DNA from: Mycobacterium yunnanensis
GTDB taxonomy: Bacteria > Actinomycetota > Actinomycetes > Mycobacteriales > Mycobacteriaceae
Assembly (NCBI RefSeq): GCF_025823185.1
Contig: NZ_JACKVK010000005.1
Span: 544,030-608,029, forward strand
DNA length: 64,000 nt
Direction: 5' to 3'
The number at the start of each line of letters is the position of its first letter. Position 1 is the stretch's first letter. The notes beneath the pieces were generated by a model. It saw only the letters and a program-made list of their open reading frames with translations. It made no database searches and was not told the DNA's origin. Below, in pieces: positions 1-8,745 of this stretch. The position numbers were made by a program, and so were the translations under genes.

Positions 1-1
1 C

Positions 2-1516
2 GCCACGTTCCTGTATGCGCTGGCCGCGCGCCACCTCGCGCTCGCGGCGGTCGGCATCGGCATCGCCATTCTCGTGCAACGCGTCTCGGTGACGCTGGTG
101 ACCGAAATACCGATCTACACCTGGACTTACAAGCACATCGGCCTCGTCGACTACCTCCTGGTCAACCACGAGCTCGCCCCGGAATCGGTCGACGTCTACA
201 ACCAGTGGCCAGGTTTCTTCACGGCGATGGCCTGGTTCACGACCGTCGCGGGTGTCGACCCGGTCACCGTGGCGCACTGGTTCGCCCCCGCCACCCATCT
301 CGTGACGGCGCTGCTGGTAGCCGCACTCGCGGTCGGTCTGGGACTGGACAAGAGAGCGGCGCTGGCCGCCGCGATGCTCGTGGAGTTGTGCAATTGGGTG
401 GGCCAGGACTACTACTCGCCCCAGGCCGTCGCGCTGATCCTGGCCACCGCGTGCCTCACCCTGCTCGCCTACTCGAGGAGATACCCGGCCGCGGCATACC
501 TGTCGGTCCTGGTGTTCGCCAGCCTCGTCGCCACCCACCAGTTGACGCCGGTGTGGCTGTGCGCGGCGGTCGTCGCGCTGGCGGCCCTTCGCCAGATCCG
601 GCCGCTGTGGCTTCCCGTCGTGTACGTCGTCATCACGTTGGCCTACGTGGTGCCCAGGCTGGGGAACGTCTCCAGGTACGGAATCTTCACCGGCTCGAAT
701 CCGATGTCGAACGCGTCGTCGAACGTGCCGACCACGGGTTCGGCGGGGCGGCTGTTCACGATGCACGTCGACAGATCCCTCTCGGTGGCGCTGTGGGTGG
801 CGGCAATCGTCTGCTTCCTGATCCTGTGGCGTCGAGTGGGCGCCCCGTGGGCCGCCGGAATCATGGCGTTCTCGTCGATGCTCCTGCTGGGCGGCCAAAG
901 CTACGGAGGGGAGGCCATCTTCAGGGTCTTCCTGTACTCGCTGCCAGGTTGTGCGGTTCTGATCGCCCCCGTGCTGGTCGGCCTGCTCGACGGCCGGCGC
1001 AGGTTGGCGCGGTTGGTGGCCACGCCCCTGGTCACGCTCGGCCTGGTGGCGCTGTGCGTCGCCAGCATGCAGGGCTACTACGGCGGCTGGTCCTACCTCA
1101 CGATGACCAGGACGCAACTCGAGCAAAGTCGATGGCTACTGGCACGCAACCCCGAAGGCGCCACCATCACGGTATTGGCGCCTGCCGGATGGCCCGAGCG
1201 GCCCAGCGCAGACTACGTCGGGCACGCGACCGTCGACGCCGACTACGACAAACCCCTCGTGACGCTGAAGGAATCGCTCTCGGACGGATTTCCCACCTCG
1301 TCTGACATCGACAGGATGGAGCAGTGGACCCGGGGCTCCGGCAAGACGGTCTACCTCGTGCTCCCACGCCAGGCGGGCACGTATTCCGACTACTACGGGC
1401 TGTTCCGGCCTGGCGCGATGCCTGCGTTGATCGACCAGCTCTCGAGCCGCCCAGCGTGGAACAAGGTCATCGACGACGAGAACACGGTGGTCTTCACGTA
1501 CGCGGTCCAGAAATGA
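2..1516 (+). CDS. Multi-pass membrane protein, 5' end outside the window
   Basis: The frame is open back to the left edge, so the gene starts outside; 504 residues are visible. Most of the chain is a series of hydrophobic segments (about 10), followed from about residue 380 by a soluble C-terminal part of about 120 residues. The aromatic motifs WPGFF (near residue 70) and QDYYSPQ (near 137) sit in loops between membrane segments. I recall this pattern from actinobacterial polytopic proteins encoded with glycosyltransferases, possibly lipid-linked sugar transferases of the GT-C type, but I cannot assign an activity. The stop lies 13 bp before the GH16 gene, so the two are probably co-transcribed. 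The membrane nature is clear; the function is inferred only from the neighbourhood. Confidence 0.8.
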   Translation, partial: ATFLYALAARHLALAAVGIGIAILVQRVSVTLVTEIPIYTWTYKHIGLVDYLLVNHELAPESVDVYNQWPGFFTAMAWFTTVAGVDPVTVAHWFAPATHLVTALLVAALAVGLGLDKRAALAAAMLVELCNWVGQDYYSPQAVALILATACLTLLAYSRRYPAAAYLSVLVFASLVATHQLTPVWLCAAVVALAALRQIRPLWLPVVYVVITLAYVVPRLGNVSRYGIFTGSNPMSNASSNVPTTGSAGRLFTMHVDRSLSVALWVAAIVCFLILWRRVGAPWAAGIMAFSSMLLLGGQSYGGEAIFRVFLYSLPGCAVLIAPVLVGLLDGRRRLARLVATPLVTLGLVALCVASMQGYYGGWSYLTMTRTQLEQSRWLLARNPEGATITVLAPAGWPERPSADYVGHATVDADYDKPLVTLKESLSDGFPTSSDIDRMEQWTRGSGKTVYLVLPRQAGTYSDYYGLFRPGAMPALIDQLSSRPAWNKVIDDENTVVFTYAVQK

Positions 1517-1529
1517 GGTCCACCAGACG

Positions 1530-2426
1530 ATGAACGAGACCCCCGCAGGCGACTCGACGCCAAGATCACGCCGGCTCAGGATGAGTCTTCCACAGCCCCG
1601 GATGGCGCTCTTGGTGGCGACGTGCGTAGTCGCGTTCACCGCGATGGGAATTCACGCCGCGGTGAGTGAGCCGGCAGTGAAGAGCAGCGGCCTGGAACTC
1701 TTGGGTCAGATGACCCTCGTCAACAGTGAGGACTTCGCGGGCCCCGCAGGTGCGCCCCCCAACCCCAAGCTCTGGCATGCCGAGACCGGTGGTGGTGGAT
1801 GGGGCAATCACGAATCGCAGGTCTACACCAACAGTCCCGACAACTTGCGTCTGGACGGCAACGGGCACTTGGTGATCGAAGCGCGACGCGCCGGGGATCT
1901 CATCACCTCGGCCCGGATCTCCACGGTGCGTCGGTTCGACTTCGACGACGGAATGATCCAGGCCCGCATCAAGATGCCGCGCGGCACCGGCATCCACCCT
2001 GCCTTCTGGATGCTGGGGTCGTCGTTGCCGGAGGTCGGATACCCGGCCGCCGGCGAGATCGACATCGTGGAAACCGTTGGTAAGGACGGTATCTCGCATG
2101 CAGCCGTGCATGGGCCGGGCGATCCGAGTCAGGTCGGTCCGCAGGGAAAGTGGAAGCTGTCGGCCGACTCCGCGGCGACTGCGGGATCGGACGACTTCCA
2201 CACCTACTGGCTACGCAAGGGACCCGGATATCTCACGGTCGGCGTGGACGACCAGGCGTACGCGACCTTCCACCGTGACCAGGTGCCGACCGGAGGCACG
2301 TGGGTTCAGGATCAACCGTTCTTCCTGCTCTTGAATGTCGCCGTCGGAGGAGACTGGCCTGGACCAGTTGCCAAGGGAGCGCTGCCGGCCGAGATGCTCG
2401 TGGACTGGATTCGAATCTACAAGTGA
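1530..2426 (+). CDS. Membrane-anchored glycoside hydrolase family 16 protein
   Basis: The 298-residue protein has a cytoplasmic N-terminus, one hydrophobic segment at about residues 28-47 (anchor or uncleaved signal), and then a GH16 beta-jelly-roll domain from about residue 60 to the end. The GH16 signature ExDxxE is present as E176-I-D178-I-V-E181, which gives the nucleophile and the acid/base. The aromatic and Gly-rich stretch GWGNHESQVYT, common in laminarinase-type members, is also present. The family cleaves or transfers beta-1,3 or beta-1,3-1,4 glucans and related galactans outside the membrane. Next to glycosyltransferases and a flippase-like protein it could trim or release an exported glycan. 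The family call is firm; the substrate is unknown. Confidence 0.9.
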   Translation: MNETPAGDSTPRSRRLRMSLPQPRMALLVATCVVAFTAMGIHAAVSEPAVKSSGLELLGQMTLVNSEDFAGPAGAPPNPKLWHAETGGGGWGNHESQVYTNSPDNLRLDGNGHLVIEARRAGDLITSARISTVRRFDFDDGMIQARIKMPRGTGIHPAFWMLGSSLPEVGYPAAGEIDIVETVGKDGISHAAVHGPGDPSQVGPQGKWKLSADSAATAGSDDFHTYWLRKGPGYLTVGVDDQAYATFHRDQVPTGGTWVQDQPFFLLLNVAVGGDWPGPVAKGALPAEMLVDWIRIYK

Positions 2427-2464
2427 CCTGGTGGTCCGTTGCCGTCGGGAATCCTCCCGGACCG

Positions 2465-2608
2465 TCAGCGAGCACCTCGAGACAGCAGTCGTCGAAACCA
2501 GCTCGGGCGGCGAAACTTGGGGCACGTGCACAACGCGCATTCCGTTCCTGGCCGGTGGTGCGTGTGGGCGGCCTGTTCGTGCGAGCACTCACATACGTCG
2601 TTTGCCAC
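2465..2608 (-). CDS. Small Cys/His-rich protein, 47 residues, probable metal-binding knuckle
   Basis: This short frame starts at GTG 2608 and encodes a compact Cys/His pattern, CxCxHx4HxHH, then CxxCxC within the next 15 residues, followed by a basic tail (KFRRP, WFRR). The spacing suggests a zinc knuckle, and I recall small actinobacterial proteins with a similar CxCxH...CxxCxC arrangement. A purine-rich stretch (AGGTAGGG) lies about 12 nt before the start, so the ribosome site is only moderate. It is the last gene of the minus-strand series, 74 bp after the lipoprotein hydrolase, and converges on the GH16 gene. The much longer frame continuing upstream runs antisense to, or out of frame with, the hydrolase and is not believed. 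Function is unknown. Confidence 0.55.
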   Translation of the reverse strand: MANDVCECSHEQAAHTHHRPGTECALCTCPKFRRPSWFRRLLSRGAR

Positions 2609-2682
2609 GGTGCGCCACCCTACCTGCCGTGCGCTGACGGCCGTCGACGAACCGACGGGCAAGACTGGCACGGGGCCGCACC

Positions 2683-3483
2683 TCACGGTGGCAGGAGGGT
2701 GTCGAACCAGCTGACGACGTCCGAGCCCTGAATGCAGGAGGGGTCCAGATGATCTCCGCTGCAAGGTGCAGTCGAGACGTTCGCCACGCCACCAAATCGC
2801 CGTTGGAAGGCCAGAGCGTTGCCGTCGGTGGGAACCACCGAATCGGCCGGGGTCACGTAGAACCGCACGTATCGGCCCACCATGGCGCTCAACGGAAGCG
2901 CCAACGGGCTCTGGGTGGCGGCCGCCGAACCTGCGTAGCTGGCCTGAACCGCGGACCGGTAGGTCGGTGGGACGTGCTCGAGGTTCAGCAACGGGTTGAT
3001 GGCGGCGAGTCCGCGCACGGAGACGTCGGTGCCCTGTTCGGTGCCCTGGTCGACGCCCTTGGCCATGAGATTCATCGCCGCCACCGTGCCCATCGACTCG
3101 GCGAGGAAATACGTCTCGTTCGTGCGGTACCGCTTGCCCGAATCGCGAATCAAGGCGGCGTAGTTCCGCTGAGACGACGGATTGCCGAAGGCGTTCCCGC
3201 CGGCATCGCTGGCCACGACTGCGTAACCGGCGTCGGTCAATGTGCGGACCAGATCCCGGTGTGGCTGATCCAGGTCGAGAATGTTCGCGTCGCGATCCAA
3301 CCCGTGAAAGAAGACGACGACGGCCCGTATCCGAGTCTGGGTCTTGTACGCCTCGAGGACGTTCTGGCCGTCGACCGTCGTTCGTACGAAGACGAGCTCG
3401 GCCGAGGCGGACGAGCATCCGGCAATGACCGTCATCACGACGACGAGCACGGCGTGCGCCCACGAAAGACGCCCGAGGGCCAA
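2683..3483 (-). CDS. Lipoprotein alpha/beta hydrolase
   Basis: The 266-residue protein begins at TTG 3483, 3 bp after the stop of the upstream GT4 gene, with a G-rich ribosome site overlapping that stop. The N-terminus is a signal peptide ending in a lipobox, VIAGC, with the lipidated Cys at residue 22. The body shows alpha/beta hydrolase marks: the oxyanion-hole strand VVVFFHG and a nucleophile elbow AESMG, a variant of GxSxG with Ala in the first position. A candidate Asp and His follow in DSVVPTD and SGDHLDP. An exported esterase or deacylase fits an operon that makes a surface glycan, for example to remove acyl or acetyl groups. That substrate is a guess; the fold and lipidation are well supported. 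Confidence 0.82.
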   Translation of the reverse strand: MALGRLSWAHAVLVVVMTVIAGCSSASAELVFVRTTVDGQNVLEAYKTQTRIRAVVVFFHGLDRDANILDLDQPHRDLVRTLTDAGYAVVASDAGGNAFGNPSSQRNYAALIRDSGKRYRTNETYFLAESMGTVAAMNLMAKGVDQGTEQGTDVSVRGLAAINPLLNLEHVPPTYRSAVQASYAGSAAATQSPLALPLSAMVGRYVRFYVTPADSVVPTDGNALAFQRRFGGVANVSTAPCSGDHLDPSCIQGSDVVSWFDTLLPP

Positions 3484-3486
3484 GAG

Positions 3487-4650
3487 TCACCCGCCCGTCA
3501 TGTCGCGATACAGCCGCGCGAAACCATCGGCTCGGACTGCGGCGGTGTACCGCGAGCGAACACGGTCCTGTCCGGCTCGGGCGATCTTCCGCCGAAGGGT
3601 TTCGTCACCGAGGAGACGTCCCAGGCCTACGGCGAGATCATGCGAATCGTTGGGGGCCACCAACAGTCCCGTCACCCCGTCGACGATGAACTCCAGCGGG
3701 CCACCGGCCGACGTCGCAATCACCGGCACACCGCACGCCTGTGCCTCGAGCAGGATCTGGCCGAACGGTTCTTCCACCGAGGGGCAGGCGAGGACGTCGA
3801 CGGCACGCAGCGCCGCCGGTACGTCGTCGACCTGGGGGACCATCGTCAGGGCGTCACCAAGAACCCGTTCGCCCAGCGCCACGAGATGGGCCTGGTACGA
3901 GCCGTCGTCCTTGTTGGGCGATCCGACCAGCACCAGCTGCGCGTTCTGACCCGAGGCCCGTAGCTCGGCCACGGCCGAAATCAACACGTGCAAGCCCTTT
4001 TCCGGGTCGACACGCCCCACCGCGGCGATGGTGGGAACTCCGCTCAGTCCACCGAGCCGACGAGGCGGCCCGGCGGTGGCGCTGCTGTCCGAGAACTTCT
4101 CGACGTCGACGCCCTGCGCAATGACGACGACGTTCCGACGGGCCCAGGGCGGAAGTTGGTCACGCACCGCCTCGCTGACGGCAATGGCGTTGCCCGCGAT
4201 TCGCACGGCCACCCCCATGACGAAGCGACCGATTCCGGGGGCGACGATGTCGTGCAATTCGAGTACGGTCGCGACGCGGGCGAGGCGGCCGGCGATGGCG
4301 CAGTCGACGTGCGTCATCAGGGAATTGGAGTGCACCACCTGGGCGCGACTGTGCTTGACCAGCTTCGTGATCCGCACGATCGACGTGATCGTCTTGCCGG
4401 GCAGACTCGCGAGAAGCGGGATCCCGTGGTACCCCTTGCCCGTGTTCGGGCGGAAGCCCTGACGCGAGGGAACGGTGAGCGGAAGGAAGCGAAGGCCACG
4501 ATCCAGCCAGCCCTTTTCGAGCGCCCCTCCCGGCTCCGCGGCCAGCATCATGTCGACCCCGCGCGCGCTCAGGTGGTCCGAGACGTTGAAGAGGCTGTGC
4601 TCGGTCCCCATGACCTCTCGGGATGCGGAGACGGCGAGGACGCGGGTCAC
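3487..4650 (-). CDS. Family 4 glycosyltransferase
   Basis: The start is GTG 4650, which overlaps the stop of the flippase gene by 4 bp (GTGA); the frame reading further upstream lies inside that gene and is ignored. The 387-residue protein has a GT-B layout. The N-terminal acceptor half includes the early Gly region REVMGTEHS, and the C-terminal donor half starts near AAVGRVDPEKG. The diagnostic EX7E-type motif is seen in FGQILLEAQACG, followed by PVIATSAGG and the GLLV end of the nucleotide-sugar pocket. These retaining enzymes transfer sugars from nucleotide donors to lipid-linked or growing glycans at the cytoplasmic face. Operon position with a flippase-like protein and a GT2 supports a role in assembling an exported saccharide. 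Confidence 0.9.
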   Translation of the reverse strand: MTRVLAVSASREVMGTEHSLFNVSDHLSARGVDMMLAAEPGGALEKGWLDRGLRFLPLTVPSRQGFRPNTGKGYHGIPLLASLPGKTITSIVRITKLVKHSRAQVVHSNSLMTHVDCAIAGRLARVATVLELHDIVAPGIGRFVMGVAVRIAGNAIAVSEAVRDQLPPWARRNVVVIAQGVDVEKFSDSSATAGPPRRLGGLSGVPTIAAVGRVDPEKGLHVLISAVAELRASGQNAQLVLVGSPNKDDGSYQAHLVALGERVLGDALTMVPQVDDVPAALRAVDVLACPSVEEPFGQILLEAQACGVPVIATSAGGPLEFIVDGVTGLLVAPNDSHDLAVGLGRLLGDETLRRKIARAGQDRVRSRYTAAVRADGFARLYRDMTGG

Positions 4651-5936
4651 CCGGTCCTCCGTTGCTCCACCATGAATTGCACGCCCGCCGCCGCGGTCAA
4701 CGCGACCTGATGAACCAGTAGCGCCACGGCCCCGCCGAGCGCTCCGTAGTCGCGGCAGAGGACGGGGAGGATGGCCAACATCAACGCTGCGGTGAATGCG
4801 TTGAAGATCAGCGGCATTCGCAGGTTGCGCCGGGACTGCTGCCATGCCGCCCAGACGAGATACGGGACACGTGCGAGCGTCGACGCGCACAGCACCGCGA
4901 TGACGGCGAAGGCGCCCATCTGCCCGTATTGCGGGTTGAGGAACCGCAGTGCTGCCGGTACCACCGCGATCAACACGACGACACCGGCCAAGGTGACGGC
5001 GCCGGAACGAATCAGGATGGTGCGAGCCATGGTTCGGGTGTCCTCCGGAGAGCCGGAGGCGTGCACCACCAGCGACACCGACATGGACGCCCCGATGAAG
5101 TCGAGGGTCGTGACGAGCGAGACCGACAGTGCGAAGAGCGCACCTTGGCTTGGGCCGGCGTACACCGTCACCAGGAACGGCGTCAGAAGGAGCAGACCAA
5201 GCCCGAGCGTGCACAGGGCGACGGTCCGGACCACCAACCGGTTGAATTCGGAGACCGCCCGATCCTCCGATATCGAGGCGCCGGAGGGAAGGTCGTCGTT
5301 CGACTTCATGACCTGATTGATCCGCGGCCACAGTATCGCGACGAGCGCGGCCCCCGAGATCACCACTGCCAGTTCGACACTGTGCCAGCTCAGCGTGAAG
5401 GCCAGCAACGGCAGAATGACGATCTTGCCAATCCCGACCGCGATGTTGGCCACCGGCAGCCATTGCGCCCGGCCGACCGCCGCGACCGTCGAGTTCTGCA
5501 AGGCCCACGTTCCCCACACGACGATTCCAACGGCCACCAGGGCGGCGACGCCCCACGAACCGCGGACCTCGCGCAGCAGCATCGTGCAGCCGACCGCCCC
5601 GACGACGGCCGTCACCGAGATCAGCGCGAAGAACACGCGCTGACCGTGTCGATAGACCAGCCCCCGCGCCGGCCCGACCGCAGGCAACAGCGCAGTGTAG
5701 GCATCACCCACGCCCGTCGACACGATGGCGACGGCTGAGAGGATGACAGCCAAGACGGCGGTCATCACGCCTAGGTCCGCAGGTGAGATGAACTTGGCCG
5801 AGAATGCCCAGAAAGAGGCTCCGAGAACCGAATTCACCAATGAAGCAACTGCCATCGCGGCGGCGTCCCGCTGCACGCGCCGAACCCCGAAGCGCGCGCC
5901 GGCAACGCCCTCGACCGCCTGCGGTTCGACGGTCAT
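4647..5936 (-). CDS. Polysaccharide flippase-like multi-pass membrane protein
   Basis: ATG 5936 gives 429 residues and a 16-bp gap from the preceding GT2 gene; a start 39 bp earlier would overlap that gene. The protein has about 12 hydrophobic segments with short loops and an N-terminal region (VASLVNSVLGASFWAF, then SPADLGVMTAV) typical of the Wzx/MATE-like polysaccharide export superfamily. Such proteins turn lipid-linked oligosaccharides across the plasma membrane. Its position between a GT2 and a GT4 gene, with a 4-bp overlap to the latter, fits that role. A smaller possibility is another MVF-type transporter such as a lipid II flippase relative, but the neighbourhood argues for glycan export. 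Confidence 0.82.
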   Translation of the reverse strand: MTVEPQAVEGVAGARFGVRRVQRDAAAMAVASLVNSVLGASFWAFSAKFISPADLGVMTAVLAVILSAVAIVSTGVGDAYTALLPAVGPARGLVYRHGQRVFFALISVTAVVGAVGCTMLLREVRGSWGVAALVAVGIVVWGTWALQNSTVAAVGRAQWLPVANIAVGIGKIVILPLLAFTLSWHSVELAVVISGAALVAILWPRINQVMKSNDDLPSGASISEDRAVSEFNRLVVRTVALCTLGLGLLLLTPFLVTVYAGPSQGALFALSVSLVTTLDFIGASMSVSLVVHASGSPEDTRTMARTILIRSGAVTLAGVVVLIAVVPAALRFLNPQYGQMGAFAVIAVLCASTLARVPYLVWAAWQQSRRNLRMPLIFNAFTAALMLAILPVLCRDYGALGGAVALLVHQVALTAAAGVQFMVEQRRTG

Positions 5937-5952
5937 GCCGCCGCCGCTCTCG

Positions 5953-6915
5953 TCACGAGGCCATCTCCGAACCACTCGTCGGGCTGACGTCGACGACGGC
6001 CGGTACGACGTGCAACCGATCTACGGGGCGCGACCGCACGGTGGTGCGGCGCAAGCGTCGGAATTCGGTCATGATCGTGCGCAGGACACGGAGGCCGTCT
6101 CGGACGGCATTGAGATTGCTCACGCCGTGAATGCGAGACTCCTCGAAGCTGTGGACCTCGGCCACGGCCAGACCGCTGGCGGCGATGCGCACGTTGATCA
6201 GCGTCTCGATCTCGAATCCGTCGCCCCACTGACGGTCTGGGCTTCCGATGGCGGGCAGCTCCATCACGTCGAGGCACCGACGCCAGAATGCGTTGTACCC
6301 GTAGCACAGGTCGGTGTATCTACTTCCGAACAGTCCGTTCACCGTCGCGTTCAAGCACCAGTTCCCAATCCGCCGGATCTTGGTGATGTCGGCGCTTCCC
6401 CCGCCCTGGATGAACCTGGACCCCTTGGCGAAGTCGGCTCCACTGACCAAAGCTCCCACGTAGCGCGGAATCTCGGCTGGATCGGTACTACCGTCGGCGT
6501 CCAACATCACGACGATGTCGCACGTCGCCGCGGCGAACCCGCAGGCGAGCGCGTTGCCCTTGCCCGTCCGGGTCTGGGTGACCTGCACCGCGGCGGGCCA
6601 CAGTGCCCTGCTCACCTCGACCGTGTCGTCGACTGAGTGGCCGTCGACGAAGATGATCTCGTCGATGTCGGTCGGTATGCGCGCGGCGACGTGTGGCAGG
6701 TTGCGCGCTTCGTTCATGGCCGGAATCACCAACGAGATCGTCGGGCGCGCAACCCCCAACGCCGCGCCGTCCCAGACGCTGAGGTTCAGCAGAGCCGCCG
6801 GCCTGGTGCCGGCGCTACCAGGCAACCCCTCCGGCGCCGGCCGTCGTGCCAGGCCGCGGATCCGTCGGCGGGTGCGGCGGCGGTCTTGCTCGCGGGTCAA
6901 TCGTTCGGTAGTCAT
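5953..6915 (-). CDS. Family 2 glycosyltransferase, dolichol/polyprenyl-phosphate mannose synthase type
   Basis: The 320-residue protein (ATG 6915; a GTG one codon earlier is possible) has the GT2 nucleotide-binding start SLVIPAMNEARNL near residue 60. It has the GKGNALACG loop and the metal-binding DADGSTDP motif. The order of motifs resembles polyprenyl-phosphate hexose synthases and UDP-glucose:polyprenyl-phosphate transferases. There is no obvious C-terminal membrane anchor. The basic N-terminal 45 residues (Arg-rich) are not part of the fold and may contact membrane lipid. It is the first gene of the minus-strand operon and could supply a lipid-linked sugar or begin the saccharide chain. 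Donor sugar cannot be told from sequence. Confidence 0.9.
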   Translation of the reverse strand: MTTERLTREQDRRRTRRRIRGLARRPAPEGLPGSAGTRPAALLNLSVWDGAALGVARPTISLVIPAMNEARNLPHVAARIPTDIDEIIFVDGHSVDDTVEVSRALWPAAVQVTQTRTGKGNALACGFAAATCDIVVMLDADGSTDPAEIPRYVGALVSGADFAKGSRFIQGGGSADITKIRRIGNWCLNATVNGLFGSRYTDLCYGYNAFWRRCLDVMELPAIGSPDRQWGDGFEIETLINVRIAASGLAVAEVHSFEESRIHGVSNLNAVRDGLRVLRTIMTEFRRLRRTTVRSRPVDRLHVVPAVVDVSPTSGSEMAS

Positions 6916-7521
6916 CACGGCCCCCTGTTTTGGTCTTCAACGAGCCGCGAGGCCCCCGGCCCGGCCAACTCACGATAGTTTGCCAACGCACAGTAGCACC
7001 GCACCCGCAGGTCACGCAGTTCGTCGCAGATGCGGTCTCGCCGGACATCCTTGAAAATGTTTGCGAACTGTCTCTAGGGCAGGTGTCGGCAGCTGGAGAA
7101 ATGGCTGAAGATATCCCGTCTCAACGCTTTGCGCGGCACGTCTGCCGTCATCGACGATTGGACATCCCAGAGTCGAAATGTGCGGTGGACACCAGCCGTC
7201 GGACCCGCCGGCGGGCTCGGCAAGACGTCCGCGAGATGGCACCTAAATCCACCCTCAGCTGCGCATTTCCCAGCTCTGGGAAAGGCGACATCGGCTGTCG
7301 TACGAACGGCGGACACGTCCTGTCGGCGAATTGAATGATTACGCGGAAATGGATGGCCGGGGCGCTTTTCGAGTTGTGGAAGCTCGATGTCGCACTTAGT
7401 GTCTGTCCAATCGTCATGGGGATTGGCGGAAGCGCTTCGACCGGGGGGATTCGGGCATGGAATCGACGCTCGAGGTGTCCGTCGATCGTAGGACAGCAGT
7501 CGTAGTCGAAAGTTGCCAGCA
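6916..7521. promoter_or_regulatory. Divergent intergenic region between two glycosyltransferase operons
   Basis: This is about 600 bp without a convincing gene. It separates the minus-strand GT2 operon from the plus-strand GT4 operon and so must carry promoters for both. Base composition is visibly less GC-rich than the genes (for example around 6960-7080 and 7330-7410). Frames crossing it on either strand have no coherent protein features. I could not single out a convincing pair of -35/-10 boxes or a strong palindrome. Confidence 0.5.
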
Positions 7522-8745
7522 ATGGCACCGCAATGTATTTCGCGCCCGGTCTGGCTCATGAGCCTCGCCGCATCACCGCGATTCCCGGGCCTGGCCGGCT
7601 CCGTCACGTTCGTCACGCGCCCGGCTCGCGCCGAGCATGGGGCCGCCGACATGCCGACGTCCGCGTTGGCCAGAGAGCTGGCCAAGAGCGGGACGAGGGT
7701 GGTGGTGCTTACGGCCGAACGGGGTATCGACCGGGCGCTCGTCGAACGCCGCGATGGCTGCTGGAGCGTCAGCTTCCCGGCGTGGGCCGTGCGGTGGGGC
7801 ACGTTCTCTCCCCGGCTCTCGTGGGCCGCCCTCCAGAGTCGACGAGCCGATCGCGTGACGCACGTCCACGGGTGTGACCTGAACGCGGCGCTCGCGCTTC
7901 TCGGCCGACGGGCGCCGGCGGTGTGGACGCCGCACCCGTACGGCACCACTGGCGGCCCTCGGCCGTCGCGGTGGTCCACCCGGCTCCGTCGCCTCGTGAC
8001 GATGACGCTGGTGAGTAGATGCGCTGCCATCGTCTGCGGCTCCGAGGCGGAACGCCACGACTTCGTCGGAGACTTTCCCGCCGCCGCCAACCGAGTCGTG
8101 GTCATTCCCAGGGGTGTCGAGACCGAAGCGATACGGCGGGCCCAGCCGCTGCCGGGGCAGGCACCGACCGTCGTGTGCCTCGATCACGGAGACTCCGCCC
8201 TGCGGGTAGTCGACGTGATACGCGCGTTTCGCGACGTGCCTGCGCCCACCCAACTCGTCGTCGTCGGCGGCGACCGTCACCGTGACGAGTTGACCGCCCT
8301 GTCGGAGACCCTGGGCATCTCGGACCGCGTGATGATCACGGGACGCCTGGGTGCCGAGGAGATGTACCGGTGGTTTCGTACGGCTGCCGTCTTCGTCGCC
8401 ATGTCGCCGAGTGAGACGGCGGGTATGGCGCCGGTCGAGGCCGCCTACGCGGGAGCGCGAATCATCCTGGGTGACCATCGATCTCATCGACGATTGGCCG
8501 ATCAATTCCTGCGCCGATGCGCGACCATCCTGACGGACGGCACGCCAGCGGCCATCGCCGCAGAGATCCGACGGCAGCTGAACGCGTCGCGTTCCGATCC
8601 CTGCGGCGCCCTCGACTGGGGAGACGTCGCATCACGAACCGCCGACGTCTACCGGACGTTGGGTGTCGCACCCGCGATGCCGGTGTTGACGACAAGGGAT
8701 CCGCTCGGTGCGGATCCGTTCGCACAGAGGGAGTTGAGGATATGA
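7522..8745 (+). CDS. Family 4 glycosyltransferase
   Basis: The 407-residue protein is a GT-B enzyme. An N-terminal half with VTFVTRPARAEHGAAD and HVHGCDLNAAL is followed by a donor half with VVVIPRGVE and VVVGGDRHRDE. The diagnostic E...E motif appears in SPSETAGMAPVEAAYAG. The start is uncertain: TTG 7513, ATG 7522 and ATG 7558 are all in frame, none has a strong ribosome site, and homologous GT4 proteins usually begin close to the first beta strand, which would favour the later ATG. The stop overlaps the next start by 4 bp (ATGA), so it is translationally coupled to the acyltransferase-like gene. A sugar added by this enzyme may be the acceptor for acylation by the next two gene products. 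Confidence 0.87.
   Translation: MAPQCISRPVWLMSLAASPRFPGLAGSVTFVTRPARAEHGAADMPTSALARELAKSGTRVVVLTAERGIDRALVERRDGCWSVSFPAWAVRWGTFSPRLSWAALQSRRADRVTHVHGCDLNAALALLGRRAPAVWTPHPYGTTGGPRPSRWSTRLRRLVTMTLVSRCAAIVCGSEAERHDFVGDFPAAANRVVVIPRGVETEAIRRAQPLPGQAPTVVCLDHGDSALRVVDVIRAFRDVPAPTQLVVVGGDRHRDELTALSETLGISDRVMITGRLGAEEMYRWFRTAAVFVAMSPSETAGMAPVEAAYAGARIILGDHRSHRRLADQFLRRCATILTDGTPAAIAAEIRRQLNASRSDPCGALDWGDVASRTADVYRTLGVAPAMPVLTTRDPLGADPFAQRELRI

Noticed and set aside
2609..3490. Long minus-strand frame upstream of the small Cys/His protein
   Set aside because: It overlaps the lipoprotein hydrolase in another frame and its sequence is Arg/Gly-rich noise. Only the last 47 codons look real.
4651..5556. 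N-terminal extension of the GT4 protein
   Set aside because: It lies within the flippase gene in a different frame; the GT4 fold starts right at GTG 4650, which has the usual 4-bp coupling.
7074..8105. 343-codon minus-strand frame across the intergenic region and the start of a GT4 gene
   Set aside because: The composition is low-complexity and overlaps a recognised GT4 coding sequence; no start signal.
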